Positions 41,362 through 49,666 of a stretch of 64,000 nt of DNA are shown in pieces (positions within the stretch are counted from its first letter, which is position 1; every line of letters begins with the position of its first letter). A program made the translations under genes and the position numbers. This DNA is from CALLMM01 sp964429855 (GTDB lineage Bacteria > Armatimonadota > Chthonomonadetes > Chthonomonadales > CAJBBX01): assembly GCA_964429855.1 (NCBI GenBank), contig CAYSDM010000021.1:1-64000 (forward strand). The letters run 5' to 3'. The notes below the pieces were generated by a model that saw only the letters and a list, made by a program, of their open reading frames with translations, was not told the origin of the DNA and did no database searches.

Positions 41362-42847
41362 ACGTTTTCAGGAGGAGGTCTGGAAGGGGCAGATGACGCG
41401 ATACCGGCGCAAGCCGGAGGCGTTCGCCCGGCGGGCGCTGGGGTCTGCGTGGTGGGAGAAGCAGCGCGAGGTGGCGGAGAGCGTGGCGAGGCATCGGCGG
41501 ACGGCGGTGAAGTCGGCGAACGGGGTCGGCAAGACCTATCTGGCGGCGGATCTGGCGCTGTGGTTTCTGTACTGCTATCAGCCGAGCGTGGTCTTGACGA
41601 CGGCGCCGACCTGGAGGCAGGTGCGTTATCTGCTGTGGGAGGAGATACGCCGTCGGTTTCAGGGAGCGCGCGAGCCGCTGCCGGGCGAGTTACTGCAGAC
41701 GCGGCTGTCGGTGGGACCGGGCTGGTATGCGCTGGGGCTGGCGACCGATGAGGCGGTGCGCTTTCAGGGATTTCATGCGGAGAATCTGCTGATCCTGTTC
41801 GATGAGGCGAGCGGCATTGCAGACGAGATATGGGAGGCTGCAGAGGGGATCGCCGTCGGGAAAAACAACCGGATCGTCGCCATCGGCAACCCGATGACGA
41901 CCTCCGGGCGTTTCTATCGGATATTTCAGTCGGAGTCGCAATGGCGTCGGCATACGATCAGCGCGCTGGAGCATCCCAATGTGACCGGGGCGGGCGCGCC
42001 GATTCCCGGCGCGGTGACGGTGGAGGCGGTCGAGGAGCGGGTGAGGGAGTGGTGCGAGGAGATGCCGGAGGAGGATTCGCCCGCCGAAGCCGATCTGTTT
42101 ACATGGCGCGGCAGACGCTGTCGCCCGAACAACGCCTTTCGCGTTCGCGTGCTTGGCGAATTTCCCGATTCGGCGGAGGATACGCTGATTCCGCTGCGGT
42201 GGATTGAGGCGGCCACAGCGCGCTGGCGGGAGGAGTATCGCACGGGAGAGGGGCTGGAGGGCGTTCGGCGGGCGGCGGTGGATGTGGCGCGTTTTGGCGG
42301 AGACTGGACGGTGATCGGGCTGCGGATCGGGTCGGTGGTGACGCGCCTGGAGGCGGCGCAGGGCTGCGATCTGATGGAGGTTGCGGGGCGCGTGGCGCGT
42401 CTGGCGCAGGAGGAGAGACCGGAGAGCATTGCCATTGACGGGATCGGGATCGGCGCGGGGGTGGCGGATCGGCTGCAGGAGCTTCGGATCGCCGGGGTGG
42501 ATGCGGTCAATGTGAGCCTGCCTGCCCGTGACCGCGAACGTTTCGCCAACCGTCGCGCAGAGCTTTACTGGGGACTGCGCGAACGGTTTCGCACGGGCGA
42601 CATTACCATACCGCCGGATGAGGCGCTGTGTTCGCAACTGGGGCGGATCCGCTACACCTATACTTCGCGCGGTCAGATTCAGATGGTGAGTAAAGAGGCG
42701 ATGCGCCGACGCGGACACGCCTCTCCTGACCGCGCCGATATGCTGGCGCTGCTGTTCGACGGCGCGGAGGTGGCATTCTCCCTGGACGATCGGTCTTCGC
42801 ATCCCTCTCCGGCGGAGCGGCTGCGCGAGGAGATGGAGGACTGGTGA
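41318..42847 (+). CDS. Phage terminase large subunit
   Basis: A 509-residue DNA-packaging motor. The ATPase half has a Walker A SANGVGKT (residues 66-73), Walker B LLILFDEAS (157-165) and a coupling motif region IVAIGNPMT. The C-terminal RNase H-like nuclease has conserved acids: AVDVARFGGDW (D322, D329), IAIDGIG (D374) and SPDRADMLA (D471, D474). Length and motifs fit P22/Mu-like gpA-type large terminases. It is the first strong phage gene of this region; overlap with the upstream gene implies a phage operon. All motifs needed for packaging seem intact. Confidence 0.95.
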   Translation: MKEQILRDFCIRLNRRFQEEVWKGQMTRYRRKPEAFARRALGSAWWEKQREVAESVARHRRTAVKSANGVGKTYLAADLALWFLYCYQPSVVLTTAPTWRQVRYLLWEEIRRRFQGAREPLPGELLQTRLSVGPGWYALGLATDEAVRFQGFHAENLLILFDEASGIADEIWEAAEGIAVGKNNRIVAIGNPMTTSGRFYRIFQSESQWRRHTISALEHPNVTGAGAPIPGAVTVEAVEERVREWCEEMPEEDSPAEADLFTWRGRRCRPNNAFRVRVLGEFPDSAEDTLIPLRWIEAATARWREEYRTGEGLEGVRRAAVDVARFGGDWTVIGLRIGSVVTRLEAAQGCDLMEVAGRVARLAQEERPESIAIDGIGIGAGVADRLQELRIAGVDAVNVSLPARDRERFANRRAELYWGLRERFRTGDITIPPDEALCSQLGRIRYTYTSRGQIQMVSKEAMRRRGHASPDRADMLALLFDGAEVAFSLDDRSSHPSPAERLREEMEDW

Positions 42848-42959
42848 GGGGATGGCGCAGGAGGTTGACGCTGCGGGGAGGTGTCTGATACACTGAACGC
42901 AGCGGAGAGCGCATCCGGGCGGGACGCATTCTCCGACTCTGGCTGGAGGCGATCTCCCC

Positions 42960-43241
42960 ATGGGTCCCAACGATTATGAAGATATTCCCGATCTGTACAC
43001 CGATTCGGTGAATTTTACGACCAATGTCTACGGGTTTACCGTAGAGTTCGGATTGATGCAGGGGCAGGATCAGCCCCCGCAGACGCTGGCGGTGATGCGG
43101 ATGAGTCCGCAGTTTGCCAAGATCATGAGTCTGCTGATGCGCAAGAACGTTCAGGAGTACGAGAAGCGGATCGGCACGATTATCCTGCCGGAGGGACTGT
43201 ATCAGGACCTGGGGATCGTGGACGATATGGCGGAGGAGTAG
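42960..43241 (+). CDS. DUF3467-like small phage-region protein
   Basis: A 93-residue protein. The central segment (VYGFTVEFGLMQG, then LAVMRMSPQFAKIMSLLMRKNVQEYEKRIGTI) matches the spacing of DUF3467 proteins, whose role is unknown. GGAGG lies 11 bases before the ATG. It lies between terminase and portal genes, with a strong terminator after it, so it may be regulated separately from the portal and may be highly expressed. Confidence 0.65.
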   Translation: MGPNDYEDIPDLYTDSVNFTTNVYGFTVEFGLMQGQDQPPQTLAVMRMSPQFAKIMSLLMRKNVQEYEKRIGTIILPEGLYQDLGIVDDMAEE

Positions 43242-43289
43242 CTCCTTCTGCCCGGCGCGCAGTCCAGGGGACACACGGCGAAAAGAGAC

Positions 43290-43322
43290 GGACTGTTTCC
43301 TTAACGGGAAACAGTCCTTTTT
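43290..43322 (+). terminator. Strong intrinsic terminator inside the phage block
   Basis: An 11 bp perfect stem (43290-43300 with 43307-43317) with loop TTAACG and five T. It separates the terminase-DUF3467 unit from the portal gene. Confidence 0.93.
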
Positions 43323-43342
43323 GTTTGTTGGAGGGAGAGAGG

Positions 43343-44608
43343 ATGGCTCGAAGGAGCGTGACGGAGGCGCAGGAGCGAAGACGGGAGAGAGCGATGCCGA
43401 CTCCGGCAGAGATGCTTCGGGAGGAGATGACCGCCTGGGACGCGGCTTTTCAGCGCGCGTTTCGGCTGCCGCCCTATCATCCGGATGACCTGTTAACCAC
43501 GCGCGGCATAGACATCTACGACCGGATGATGACGGATGCGCAGGTGCGCGCCTCGATCAATGTCAAGCGGTTCGCCATTCTCGCCCGTCCCTGGCAGATT
43601 TTTCCGGCGATTCGCGACCGGGCGCACCCGGATTTCGCCGCCGCCTGCGAGGCGCGCGACTTTGTAGAGGACGCGCTGCGCAGCCTGAGGGGACCGGACG
43701 GCAGTTTGCGGGAGTTCCGTCATACGCTGTTTGAGATGATGTCCGCCTTCTATCGCGGGTTTGCGCTGGCGGAGATGGTCTGGCGGGTGGAGGAGCGGGG
43801 ACGGTGGCGAGGGCGCTACCTGCTGACCGCGCTGAAGTTCAAGAATCCGCGGCAGATCGGCTTTGAACTCGATCCCTTTCTGAATGTGGAGGCGGTGACC
43901 TCGTGGACGCCGACCGGGGGACTTCAGACTCTGCCGCGCCACAAGTGCCTGCTCTATGTCTACAATCAGCGCGATGAACTGCCCTACGGCGACAGCGATC
44001 TGCGCGCCGTCTATCGGCACTGGTACTCGAAGACCAAGATTATTGAGTTCTGGAACCTGCGCCTGCAGCGGTTCGGGATTCCTTTCGCGTATGCCAATGC
44101 GCCGACGGGAAGCGAAACGGGCGCGAAGCTGCTGGAGGTGCTGCGAGAGCTTCAACAGGATTCGAGCGCGGTGTTCCCGCCCAACGTTCACCCGCAGCTT
44201 CTGGAGACGCACGGCGACGGCGGGGGGCCGTTTCTGAGCGCGCTGGAGTGGCATAATCAGCAGATCGCCATCGGGATTCTACTGCAGACGCTGACCAGCG
44301 GGGAGGGGCTGCGCGCCGGCTCGATGGCTCTGGGGCGGGTGCACTTTGATATTCTGCTGTTCGCGCTGCAGTGCATGAAGCAGGATGTGGAGGCGACCGT
44401 CAACGCGCAGATCGTGCGCCCACTGGTGGATTACAACTTCGATCACGGTTTGTATCCGCAGTTTTCGCTGGGAAATCTCAACGAGAAGGATATTGCGCCG
44501 CTGGCGCAGGCGATGGATGTGCTGCTGACCCATCAGGTGGTGGACGCAAAGGAGCCGGTGGTGCGGGAGATGTTCAACCTGCCGCCGCTGGAGGACGTGA
44601 AGGGGTGA
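43343..44608 (+). CDS. Phage portal protein, DUF935 (Mu gp29-like)
   Basis: A 421-residue portal protein. The family pattern is seen in IYDRMMTDAQVRASINVKRFAIL (about 56-78), VEDALRSLRGP, AEMVWRVEE, and LPYGDSDLRAVYRHWYSKTKIIEFWNLRLQRFGIPF (about 212-248), the wing and stem region of DUF935 portals. It builds the 12-mer ring at the capsid vertex through which DNA is packaged. The ATG at 43343 has GGAGGGAG upstream. Next to it comes a Y-family polymerase gene, not a head gene. Confidence 0.92.
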   Translation: MARRSVTEAQERRRERAMPTPAEMLREEMTAWDAAFQRAFRLPPYHPDDLLTTRGIDIYDRMMTDAQVRASINVKRFAILARPWQIFPAIRDRAHPDFAAACEARDFVEDALRSLRGPDGSLREFRHTLFEMMSAFYRGFALAEMVWRVEERGRWRGRYLLTALKFKNPRQIGFELDPFLNVEAVTSWTPTGGLQTLPRHKCLLYVYNQRDELPYGDSDLRAVYRHWYSKTKIIEFWNLRLQRFGIPFAYANAPTGSETGAKLLEVLRELQQDSSAVFPPNVHPQLLETHGDGGGPFLSALEWHNQQIAIGILLQTLTSGEGLRAGSMALGRVHFDILLFALQCMKQDVEATVNAQIVRPLVDYNFDHGLYPQFSLGNLNEKDIAPLAQAMDVLLTHQVVDAKEPVVREMFNLPPLEDVKG

Positions 44609-44658
44609 GACCGTTTGGAAGGAGAGAGGTTCGGACGGGACCTCTGTAAGCGGCTGAC

Positions 44659-46002
44659 ATGGTTACGCGGTATCTGTTTATAGATATGAACTCGTTCTAT
44701 ACGAGCGTCGAGCAGCAGGAGCGTCCCGAACTGCGCCGCCGTCCGGTGATTGTGGCGCCAATGCTGACGGAGGCGACCTGCGCGATCGCGGCGTCGTATG
44801 AGGCGCGGCGATACGGGATCAAGACCGGGACCGGGGTTCGGGAGGCGAAGGCGCTATGCCCGAATCTGCGGGTGGTGGAGGCGCGTCCGTACCTCTATCT
44901 GCAGTACCATGCGAAGATACTGGAGGCGCTGAACCAGTTCTTTGCGACGGTGCGCCCGCTTTCGGTAGACGAGATGGCGTGCCGGGTCAGCCCCTTCTAC
45001 GGCGATCGCGCCGCCGAGACCGCGCTGGCGAAGCAGGTAAAGAGCTATCTCAAAGAGACGCTCGGTCCGATGATGCGCTGCTCGGTCGGGGTCGGTCCGA
45101 ACGTGTTCCTGGCGAAAGTGGGTTCCGAGATGAAGAAGCCGGACGGACTGACCGTGCTGGATCGGGACAACCTGCCGGATCGCCTGTTCGCTCTGAAACT
45201 GACCGATCTGCCGGGAATTGCCGGTCGAATGGAGTTGCGGCTCTCCCGGCACGGCATTACAACGGTGCGGCAGCTATGGGAGGCATCGGCGCTGGAGCTT
45301 CGGCGCGCCTGGGGCAGCATCGTGGGCGAGCGCTGGTGGCATATGCTGCGGGGCAGTCAGGAGGCGGACTACGGCGTGAATGCCGAGGCTCCGCGCAAGA
45401 TGGTCGGTCACTCGCATGTTCTCCCGCCGGAGATGCGGACGCTGCGGCAGGCGCGCGAGGTTCTGCGTCGTCTGGCGCAAAAGGCGCTGAAACGGCTGCG
45501 ATCCTATGATCAGGCAGCGAGCGCGGTGCATATCCATGTGAAGTTTCGCCATGCGCGACGGATGAGCGCCTACTCCTGGACGAAGCGCAGCGCGAAGCAT
45601 CTGCACGCCAACGATGACTTTACCTGGATGAAGATCGTGTCGGGGATTCTGGAGGCGGTTCCCGCGCCGCGCTGCGGATATGCGCCGCTGTGGGTCAGTA
45701 TCGTCTTCAGCGGTCTGATCCGCAGCGCGGACAGGAACCTGAGCCTGTTCGATGATCCTTTCCAGAAGACCAGACTGAGCGAGACGGTAGACGCGATGAA
45801 CGAGCGTTTCGGCTACCATCTCGATCTCGCCAGCGTTCTCAATGTCTATCGGGAGGCTCCCGACAGGATACCCTTCGGAAATCCCGCGACTCTTTCTATA
45901 CTGACAGAAGGACAACGCCCGCAGAAGAGGCCGCAGGAGACGGGAAGTTTCAGGCGTGCCGTCGGCGCAGGAGACTTCCGCCGACAAGGATCATACGGAT
46001 GA
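44659..46002 (+). CDS. dinB: Y-family DNA polymerase (DinB/Pol IV-like)
   Basis: A 447-residue translesion polymerase. Catalytic acids are D9 in FIDMNSFY (palm) and D104-E105 in PLSVDE; finger and thumb motifs GVGPNVFLAKVGSEMKKPDGL and DLPGIAGRMELRLSRHGI are intact; the little finger follows. It lacks a clear beta-clamp peptide in the last residues. It starts 50 bases after the portal gene, without a clear ribosome binding site; a small hairpin (44625-44645) lies between. The last part (45950-46002) is antisense to a PEP-CTERM remnant, so the C-terminus beyond about residue 410 may be non-native. Confidence 0.88.
   Translation: MVTRYLFIDMNSFYTSVEQQERPELRRRPVIVAPMLTEATCAIAASYEARRYGIKTGTGVREAKALCPNLRVVEARPYLYLQYHAKILEALNQFFATVRPLSVDEMACRVSPFYGDRAAETALAKQVKSYLKETLGPMMRCSVGVGPNVFLAKVGSEMKKPDGLTVLDRDNLPDRLFALKLTDLPGIAGRMELRLSRHGITTVRQLWEASALELRRAWGSIVGERWWHMLRGSQEADYGVNAEAPRKMVGHSHVLPPEMRTLRQAREVLRRLAQKALKRLRSYDQAASAVHIHVKFRHARRMSAYSWTKRSAKHLHANDDFTWMKIVSGILEAVPAPRCGYAPLWVSIVFSGLIRSADRNLSLFDDPFQKTRLSETVDAMNERFGYHLDLASVLNVYREAPDRIPFGNPATLSILTEGQRPQKRPQETGSFRRAVGAGDFRRQGSYG
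45863..45884. repeat. Copy 1 of a 22 bp direct repeat
   Basis: These 22 bases recur without mismatch at 49637-49658. Here they lie inside the 3' part of the Y-family polymerase gene (encoding DRIPFGNP). The two copies bracket the phyH-topA segment. Confidence 0.85.
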
Positions 46003-46110
46003 ACAGCGCGAGCGAACCCGGCTCCGGGACGACCGTCTCGGCGCCAGGGAGTCAACGGTATAGAGGAAGTCGGCAAAGACCCCCTCTGCCGCCCGGGCGA
46101 TTCCTCCGCT
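45950..46110 (-). pseudogene. Remnant of a PEP-CTERM protein 3' end
   Basis: On the minus strand the frame ending at a TGA (45950-45952) reads VVPEPGSLALFIRMILVGGSLLRRRHA, a full PEP-CTERM signal: PEP box, hydrophobic stretch, arginine tail. Its frame is closed by a TGA at 46052-46054, and the plausible upstream part (IARAAEGVFADFLYTVDS) is in another frame. So it is a frameshifted 3' fragment, partly antisense to the polymerase gene. It seems to belong to the same decayed gene as the next feature. Confidence 0.7.
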
Positions 46111-46236
46111 TCACAGGGCAATACGCCCGACAGGAATCCACTCTACAACGAGAATGTCGCCGTTTTGCAGGAACATGGCGTCCTGTGGATGAATGAACTT
46201 GCCGGGCAGGAACGGATTGCGGGGCAGGATGTATAG
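46111..46236 (-). pseudogene. Remnant of a six-bladed beta-propeller (NHL-type) protein
   Basis: The minus strand encodes LPRNPFLPGKFIHPQDAMFL and then QNGDILVVEWIPVGRIAL, ending at a TGA (46111-46113). This is the last-blade signature of NHL/peptidylglycine-lyase-like propellers (HPQDA, then VVEW, then GRI). No start codon or upstream domain remains. With the PEP-CTERM piece at 45950-46110 it looks like one decayed gene with two frameshifts. Confidence 0.6.
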
Positions 46237-46294
46237 TCCGCAGCAACTTTGCCATCTGCAAATACGTACCTATAACCCGTTCAGGGAGGATGCC

Positions 46295-47149
46295 ATGAGT
46301 GTTCTGACAACGCAGCAGAGAGAGAAGTTTCACCGGGACGGCTATCTGAAGTTTGAGCGAGTGCTCTCCGATGATCAGGTAGAGCGGATGCGGGAGGGTC
46401 TGAGTCGGGTGATTCAGGAGGAGTTGACCCGCACGGATTACTCTGATCTCCCGCCGGAGTTTGCCTACGGTCATGCGCGAAAAGGAGAGGGAGAGGTTCG
46501 GCGCGCCATTCATCAGTTTGTCAATATGTGGAAGGTAGTTCCAGAGTATCGCGAGACGATCCATAATCCGAAAATCACCGGCGCAGTGCGAGAGTTGATG
46601 GCGGTGGAGCATGTGCGGCTGTGGCACGATCAGGTGATCTCCAAGCCTCCCGGTGACAATGAGAAGTTTCAGTGTCATCACGACTTCTACTTCTGGCCGC
46701 TGGCACGACCGACCATGATCACCTGCTGGCTGGCTCTGGACGACGCGACGGTGGACAACGGCTGTATGCATGTGGTTCCGGGCAGCCACCGCGATCCGCG
46801 CTTTCAGCCGCCGGACTGCGATCTCTCCCCCGACATCTACCTGGAGCCGAAACCGATGGGACCGGGAGAGCCGGGCAGTCTCTATCAGGAGGCGCGAACC
46901 TGGGACCGCGAACAGACCGTGCCGGTGGAGTTGAAAGCCGGGGAGTGTATGTTTCATCACTGTTTGAACTACCACTTCACGCCGCAGAATCGCACGGTAC
47001 GGCAGAGACGCGCTTTCGTCATGATCTATATGCCGGACGGCACGCGCTATAAGCACGCGCAGTCGCCCCATCATGTTTGCACCAGCTATCTGAACCTGAC
47101 GGACGGGCAGGAGATGAATCTTCCGCAGTTTCCGCTCTGCGGCGAGTAA
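46295..47149 (+). CDS. Phytanoyl-CoA dioxygenase (PhyH) family protein
   Basis: A 284-residue Fe(II)/2-oxoglutarate oxygenase. The metal triad is H128-x-D130 (QCHHDFYFW) and a distal His in CMFHHCLNYHF (H221 or H222). The 2-oxoglutarate-binding Arg is probably in RRAFVMIYMPD. The usual opening, FHRDGYLKFERVLSDDQVERM, is present. The substrate is unknown; bacterial members hydroxylate lipids, ectoine or secondary metabolites. AGGGAGG precedes the ATG at 46295. It lies between the polymerase/relic and topA, i.e. inside the split phage block. Confidence 0.93.
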   Translation: MSVLTTQQREKFHRDGYLKFERVLSDDQVERMREGLSRVIQEELTRTDYSDLPPEFAYGHARKGEGEVRRAIHQFVNMWKVVPEYRETIHNPKITGAVRELMAVEHVRLWHDQVISKPPGDNEKFQCHHDFYFWPLARPTMITCWLALDDATVDNGCMHVVPGSHRDPRFQPPDCDLSPDIYLEPKPMGPGEPGSLYQEARTWDREQTVPVELKAGECMFHHCLNYHFTPQNRTVRQRRAFVMIYMPDGTRYKHAQSPHHVCTSYLNLTDGQEMNLPQFPLCGE

Positions 47150-47201
47150 CGGGCTAACAGGACTAAACTTCGGGTTTCTGACCATGACCCGGTGTATGAA
47201 C

Positions 47202-47230
47202 TTGACAAAGCGCATGGACGCAGGTAACAT
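47202..47230 (+). promoter_or_regulatory. Predicted sigma70 promoter of topA
   Basis: TTGACA (47202-47207) and TAACAT (47225-47230), 17 bp apart, about 45 bases before the topA ATG at 47273. This gives topA its own promoter independent of the phage genes. Confidence 0.75.
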
Positions 47231-47272
47231 AGCGCTCTGTTGAAATGCGCTGCTGTCAGGAGATCAGGATGT

Positions 47273-49576
47273 ATGGCTAAGTCGCTCATTATCGTCGAGT
47301 CCCCGGCGAAAACCAAAACATTGAAGAACTTTCTCGGTTCGGGCTATCGCATCGAAGCCTCCATGGGACATGTGCGTGACCTGCCGGAGCGCCAACTCGG
47401 CGTGGATATCGAGGACGACTTCAAGCCTAAATACGTCTCCATTCCCGACAGGCGAGCCGTGCTCAAGCGGCTCAAGGAGGCGGCGAAGCAGGCGGAGTTC
47501 GTCTATCTGGCATCCGACCCAGACCGGGAGGGAGAGGCGATCGCCTGGCATCTGGCACAGGCGCTCAAACTGACAAACGCCCGCCGCATCGAGTTCAACG
47601 AGATCACCAAACAGGCGGTGGAGAACGCCATCAAGCGCCCGCGCGCGATTGATGAGCGGCGGGTGAGCGCGCAGGAGGCGCGGCGCATTCTGGATCGGCT
47701 GGTCGGCTACCGCCTCTCTCCGCTGCTCTGGAAAAAAGTGAGGAAGAATCTCTCGGCAGGACGAGTGCAGTCGGTGGCGGTCCGGCTGATCTGTGAGCGG
47801 GAGCGGGAGATACTGGCTTTTGTGCCGGAGGAGTACTGGAGCCTGACGGCGACCCTGACCCCGCAGTCTCCGCAGAAGCGCTTTCCTTTTGAAGCGAAAC
47901 TGGTCGGACGCGGCAAAGAGAAGATCGCGCTGAAGAATGAGTCGGAGACTCAGGAGGTGGTGCGCGCTCTTGACGGGGCGCGCTATGTGGTGCAGACGGT
48001 TCGCTCGCAGGAGCGGCGTCGCAACCCGTCGCCGCCCTTCATCACCAGCACGCTTCAGCAGGAGGCGTCCCGCAAACTCGGGTTCGGCAGCCGTAAGACG
48101 ATGATGGTGGCGCAGCAGCTCTATGAGGGCGTCGAACTGGGCAGCCAGGGAGCCGTCGGTCTCATCACCTACATGCGCACCGACTCGACCCGTATTGCGG
48201 CAGAAGCGCAGGAGGAGGCGCGCCGCTTCATCGAGGAGCGGTTCGGCACAAACTATCTTCCTGACCGACCGCCCCAGTACCGCACGAAAGGCTCCGCGCA
48301 GGATGCGCATGAGGCGATTCGGCCGACCTCCATCTATCGAACGCCCGAATCGGTGGCGGAATTTATGACCAATGACCAGCTTCGTCTGTATCGCCTGATC
48401 TGGATGCGGATGGTCGCCAGCCAGATGGCTCCTGCTGTCTTTCTTGTCACGACCGCCGACATCGAAGCCAACGCCTATATCTTTCGCGCCACCGGATCGG
48501 TGGTGGTATTCGACGGGTTTATGGCGGTCTACATGGAGGGACGAGACACGGACGAGAAGACCGATGAGGAGCGCGATCCGCTGCCGCCGCTGACGAAGGG
48601 GCAGAACCTCGACCTGCTGAATCTCGTGCCGAAACAGCACTTCACCGAACCTCCCCCGCGCTATACCGAAGCGACCCTGGTGCGCGCGCTGGAGGAGAAG
48701 GGGATCGGTCGCCCCAGCACCTACGCCAGCATCATCTCGACCATCGTCGAGCGCGAGTACGTGGCGTTAGAGGAGAAGAGGTTCCGGCCGACGGAGCTTG
48801 GCATGACCGTCAACGATCTGCTCGTGAAACACTTCCCGCAGATACTGGACATCGGTTTCACCTCCGATATGGAGACCAAACTGGACAGCATCGAGGAGGG
48901 AGAGCAGGATCGCTCGAAGCTTCTGCGCGACTTCTACGAGCCGTTTGAGAAGTCCATCACCAACGCGCATGAGACGATGGAGCGGGTCAAGCCACAGGCG
49001 GTCGAAACCGAGTATCCATGTCCCAACTGCGGCAAGCCGATGATGCTGCGTCAGAGCGCGCGGGGACCGTTCCTGGGCTGCTCCGGCTATCCGGAGTGCA
49101 AGACGATCCAGAACCTGGACGAGAACGGTCATCCCGTCGCTTTGGAGGAGAGGGCCCAGCCGGTCGTCACCGACCAGAAGTGTCCCAAATGCGGCAAGCC
49201 GCTGGTGGAGCGTCAGGGACCGCGAGGCAAGTTTCTGGGCTGCTCCGGCTTTCCGAAGTGCAAGACGGTGGTGAAGCTGCCAGGCGAGGCGGGCGGAGTC
49301 GGCGGAAACGAGCCGCAGACGACCGGTATCCTCTGTCCGAAGGACGGGGCGCAGGTCGTGGCGAAACGGACGCGCTACGGCACGCTCTACCTCTGCGCCA
49401 ACGATCCCAACTGCGACTTCAAGACGTGGCTGCGTCTCCTCGGGCGCGCCTGCCCGCAGTGCAACTACCCGCTGGGGGAAGCGGTCTTTCGCGGCAGACC
49501 GAGCGGAAAGATCAAGTGCTCCAACCCGGATTGTGACTATCAGGAGAAGTTGGAGGCAGGGGACGCCGCCGCTTGA
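47273..49576 (+). CDS. topA: DNA topoisomerase I
   Basis: A 767-residue type IA topoisomerase that relaxes negative supercoils; it is normally essential. The TOPRIM domain starts LIIVESPAKTKTL and has SDPDREGEAIAWHL (81-94); the catalytic tyrosine is Y300 in GLITYMRTDST. Four C-terminal zinc-ribbon repeats follow: CPNCGKPMM, CPKCGKPLV, CPKDGAQVV and CPQCNYPLG, the third of them degenerate. The start at 47273 has CAGGAG nearby. It lies between portal and capsid genes, an odd place for a core gene; codon use looks like the rest of the chromosome. Confidence 0.97.
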   Translation: MAKSLIIVESPAKTKTLKNFLGSGYRIEASMGHVRDLPERQLGVDIEDDFKPKYVSIPDRRAVLKRLKEAAKQAEFVYLASDPDREGEAIAWHLAQALKLTNARRIEFNEITKQAVENAIKRPRAIDERRVSAQEARRILDRLVGYRLSPLLWKKVRKNLSAGRVQSVAVRLICEREREILAFVPEEYWSLTATLTPQSPQKRFPFEAKLVGRGKEKIALKNESETQEVVRALDGARYVVQTVRSQERRRNPSPPFITSTLQQEASRKLGFGSRKTMMVAQQLYEGVELGSQGAVGLITYMRTDSTRIAAEAQEEARRFIEERFGTNYLPDRPPQYRTKGSAQDAHEAIRPTSIYRTPESVAEFMTNDQLRLYRLIWMRMVASQMAPAVFLVTTADIEANAYIFRATGSVVVFDGFMAVYMEGRDTDEKTDEERDPLPPLTKGQNLDLLNLVPKQHFTEPPPRYTEATLVRALEEKGIGRPSTYASIISTIVEREYVALEEKRFRPTELGMTVNDLLVKHFPQILDIGFTSDMETKLDSIEEGEQDRSKLLRDFYEPFEKSITNAHETMERVKPQAVETEYPCPNCGKPMMLRQSARGPFLGCSGYPECKTIQNLDENGHPVALEERAQPVVTDQKCPKCGKPLVERQGPRGKFLGCSGFPKCKTVVKLPGEAGGVGGNEPQTTGILCPKDGAQVVAKRTRYGTLYLCANDPNCDFKTWLRLLGRACPQCNYPLGEAVFRGRPSGKIKCSNPDCDYQEKLEAGDAAA

Positions 49577-49598
49577 GTGTTCGAGATGAGAGGAGCCG

Positions 49599-49635
49599 AC
49601 GCCCTTCGCCTGCAGGCGAAGGGCGTTCTGTTTTT
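49599..49635. terminator. Bidirectional terminator between topA and the epimerase gene
   Basis: A 12 bp perfect stem (49599-49610 with 49615-49626) with loop TGCA, followed by TCTGTTTTT on the plus strand. Confidence 0.88.
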
Positions 49636-49636
49636 A

Positions 49637-49658
49637 ACAGGATACCCTTCGGAAATCC
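49637..49658. repeat. Copy 2 of a 22 bp direct repeat
   Basis: Identical to 45863-45884 over 22 bases. It lies between the topA terminator and the convergent epimerase stop codon. Confidence 0.85.
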
Positions 49659-49666
49659 GCAGTCGC

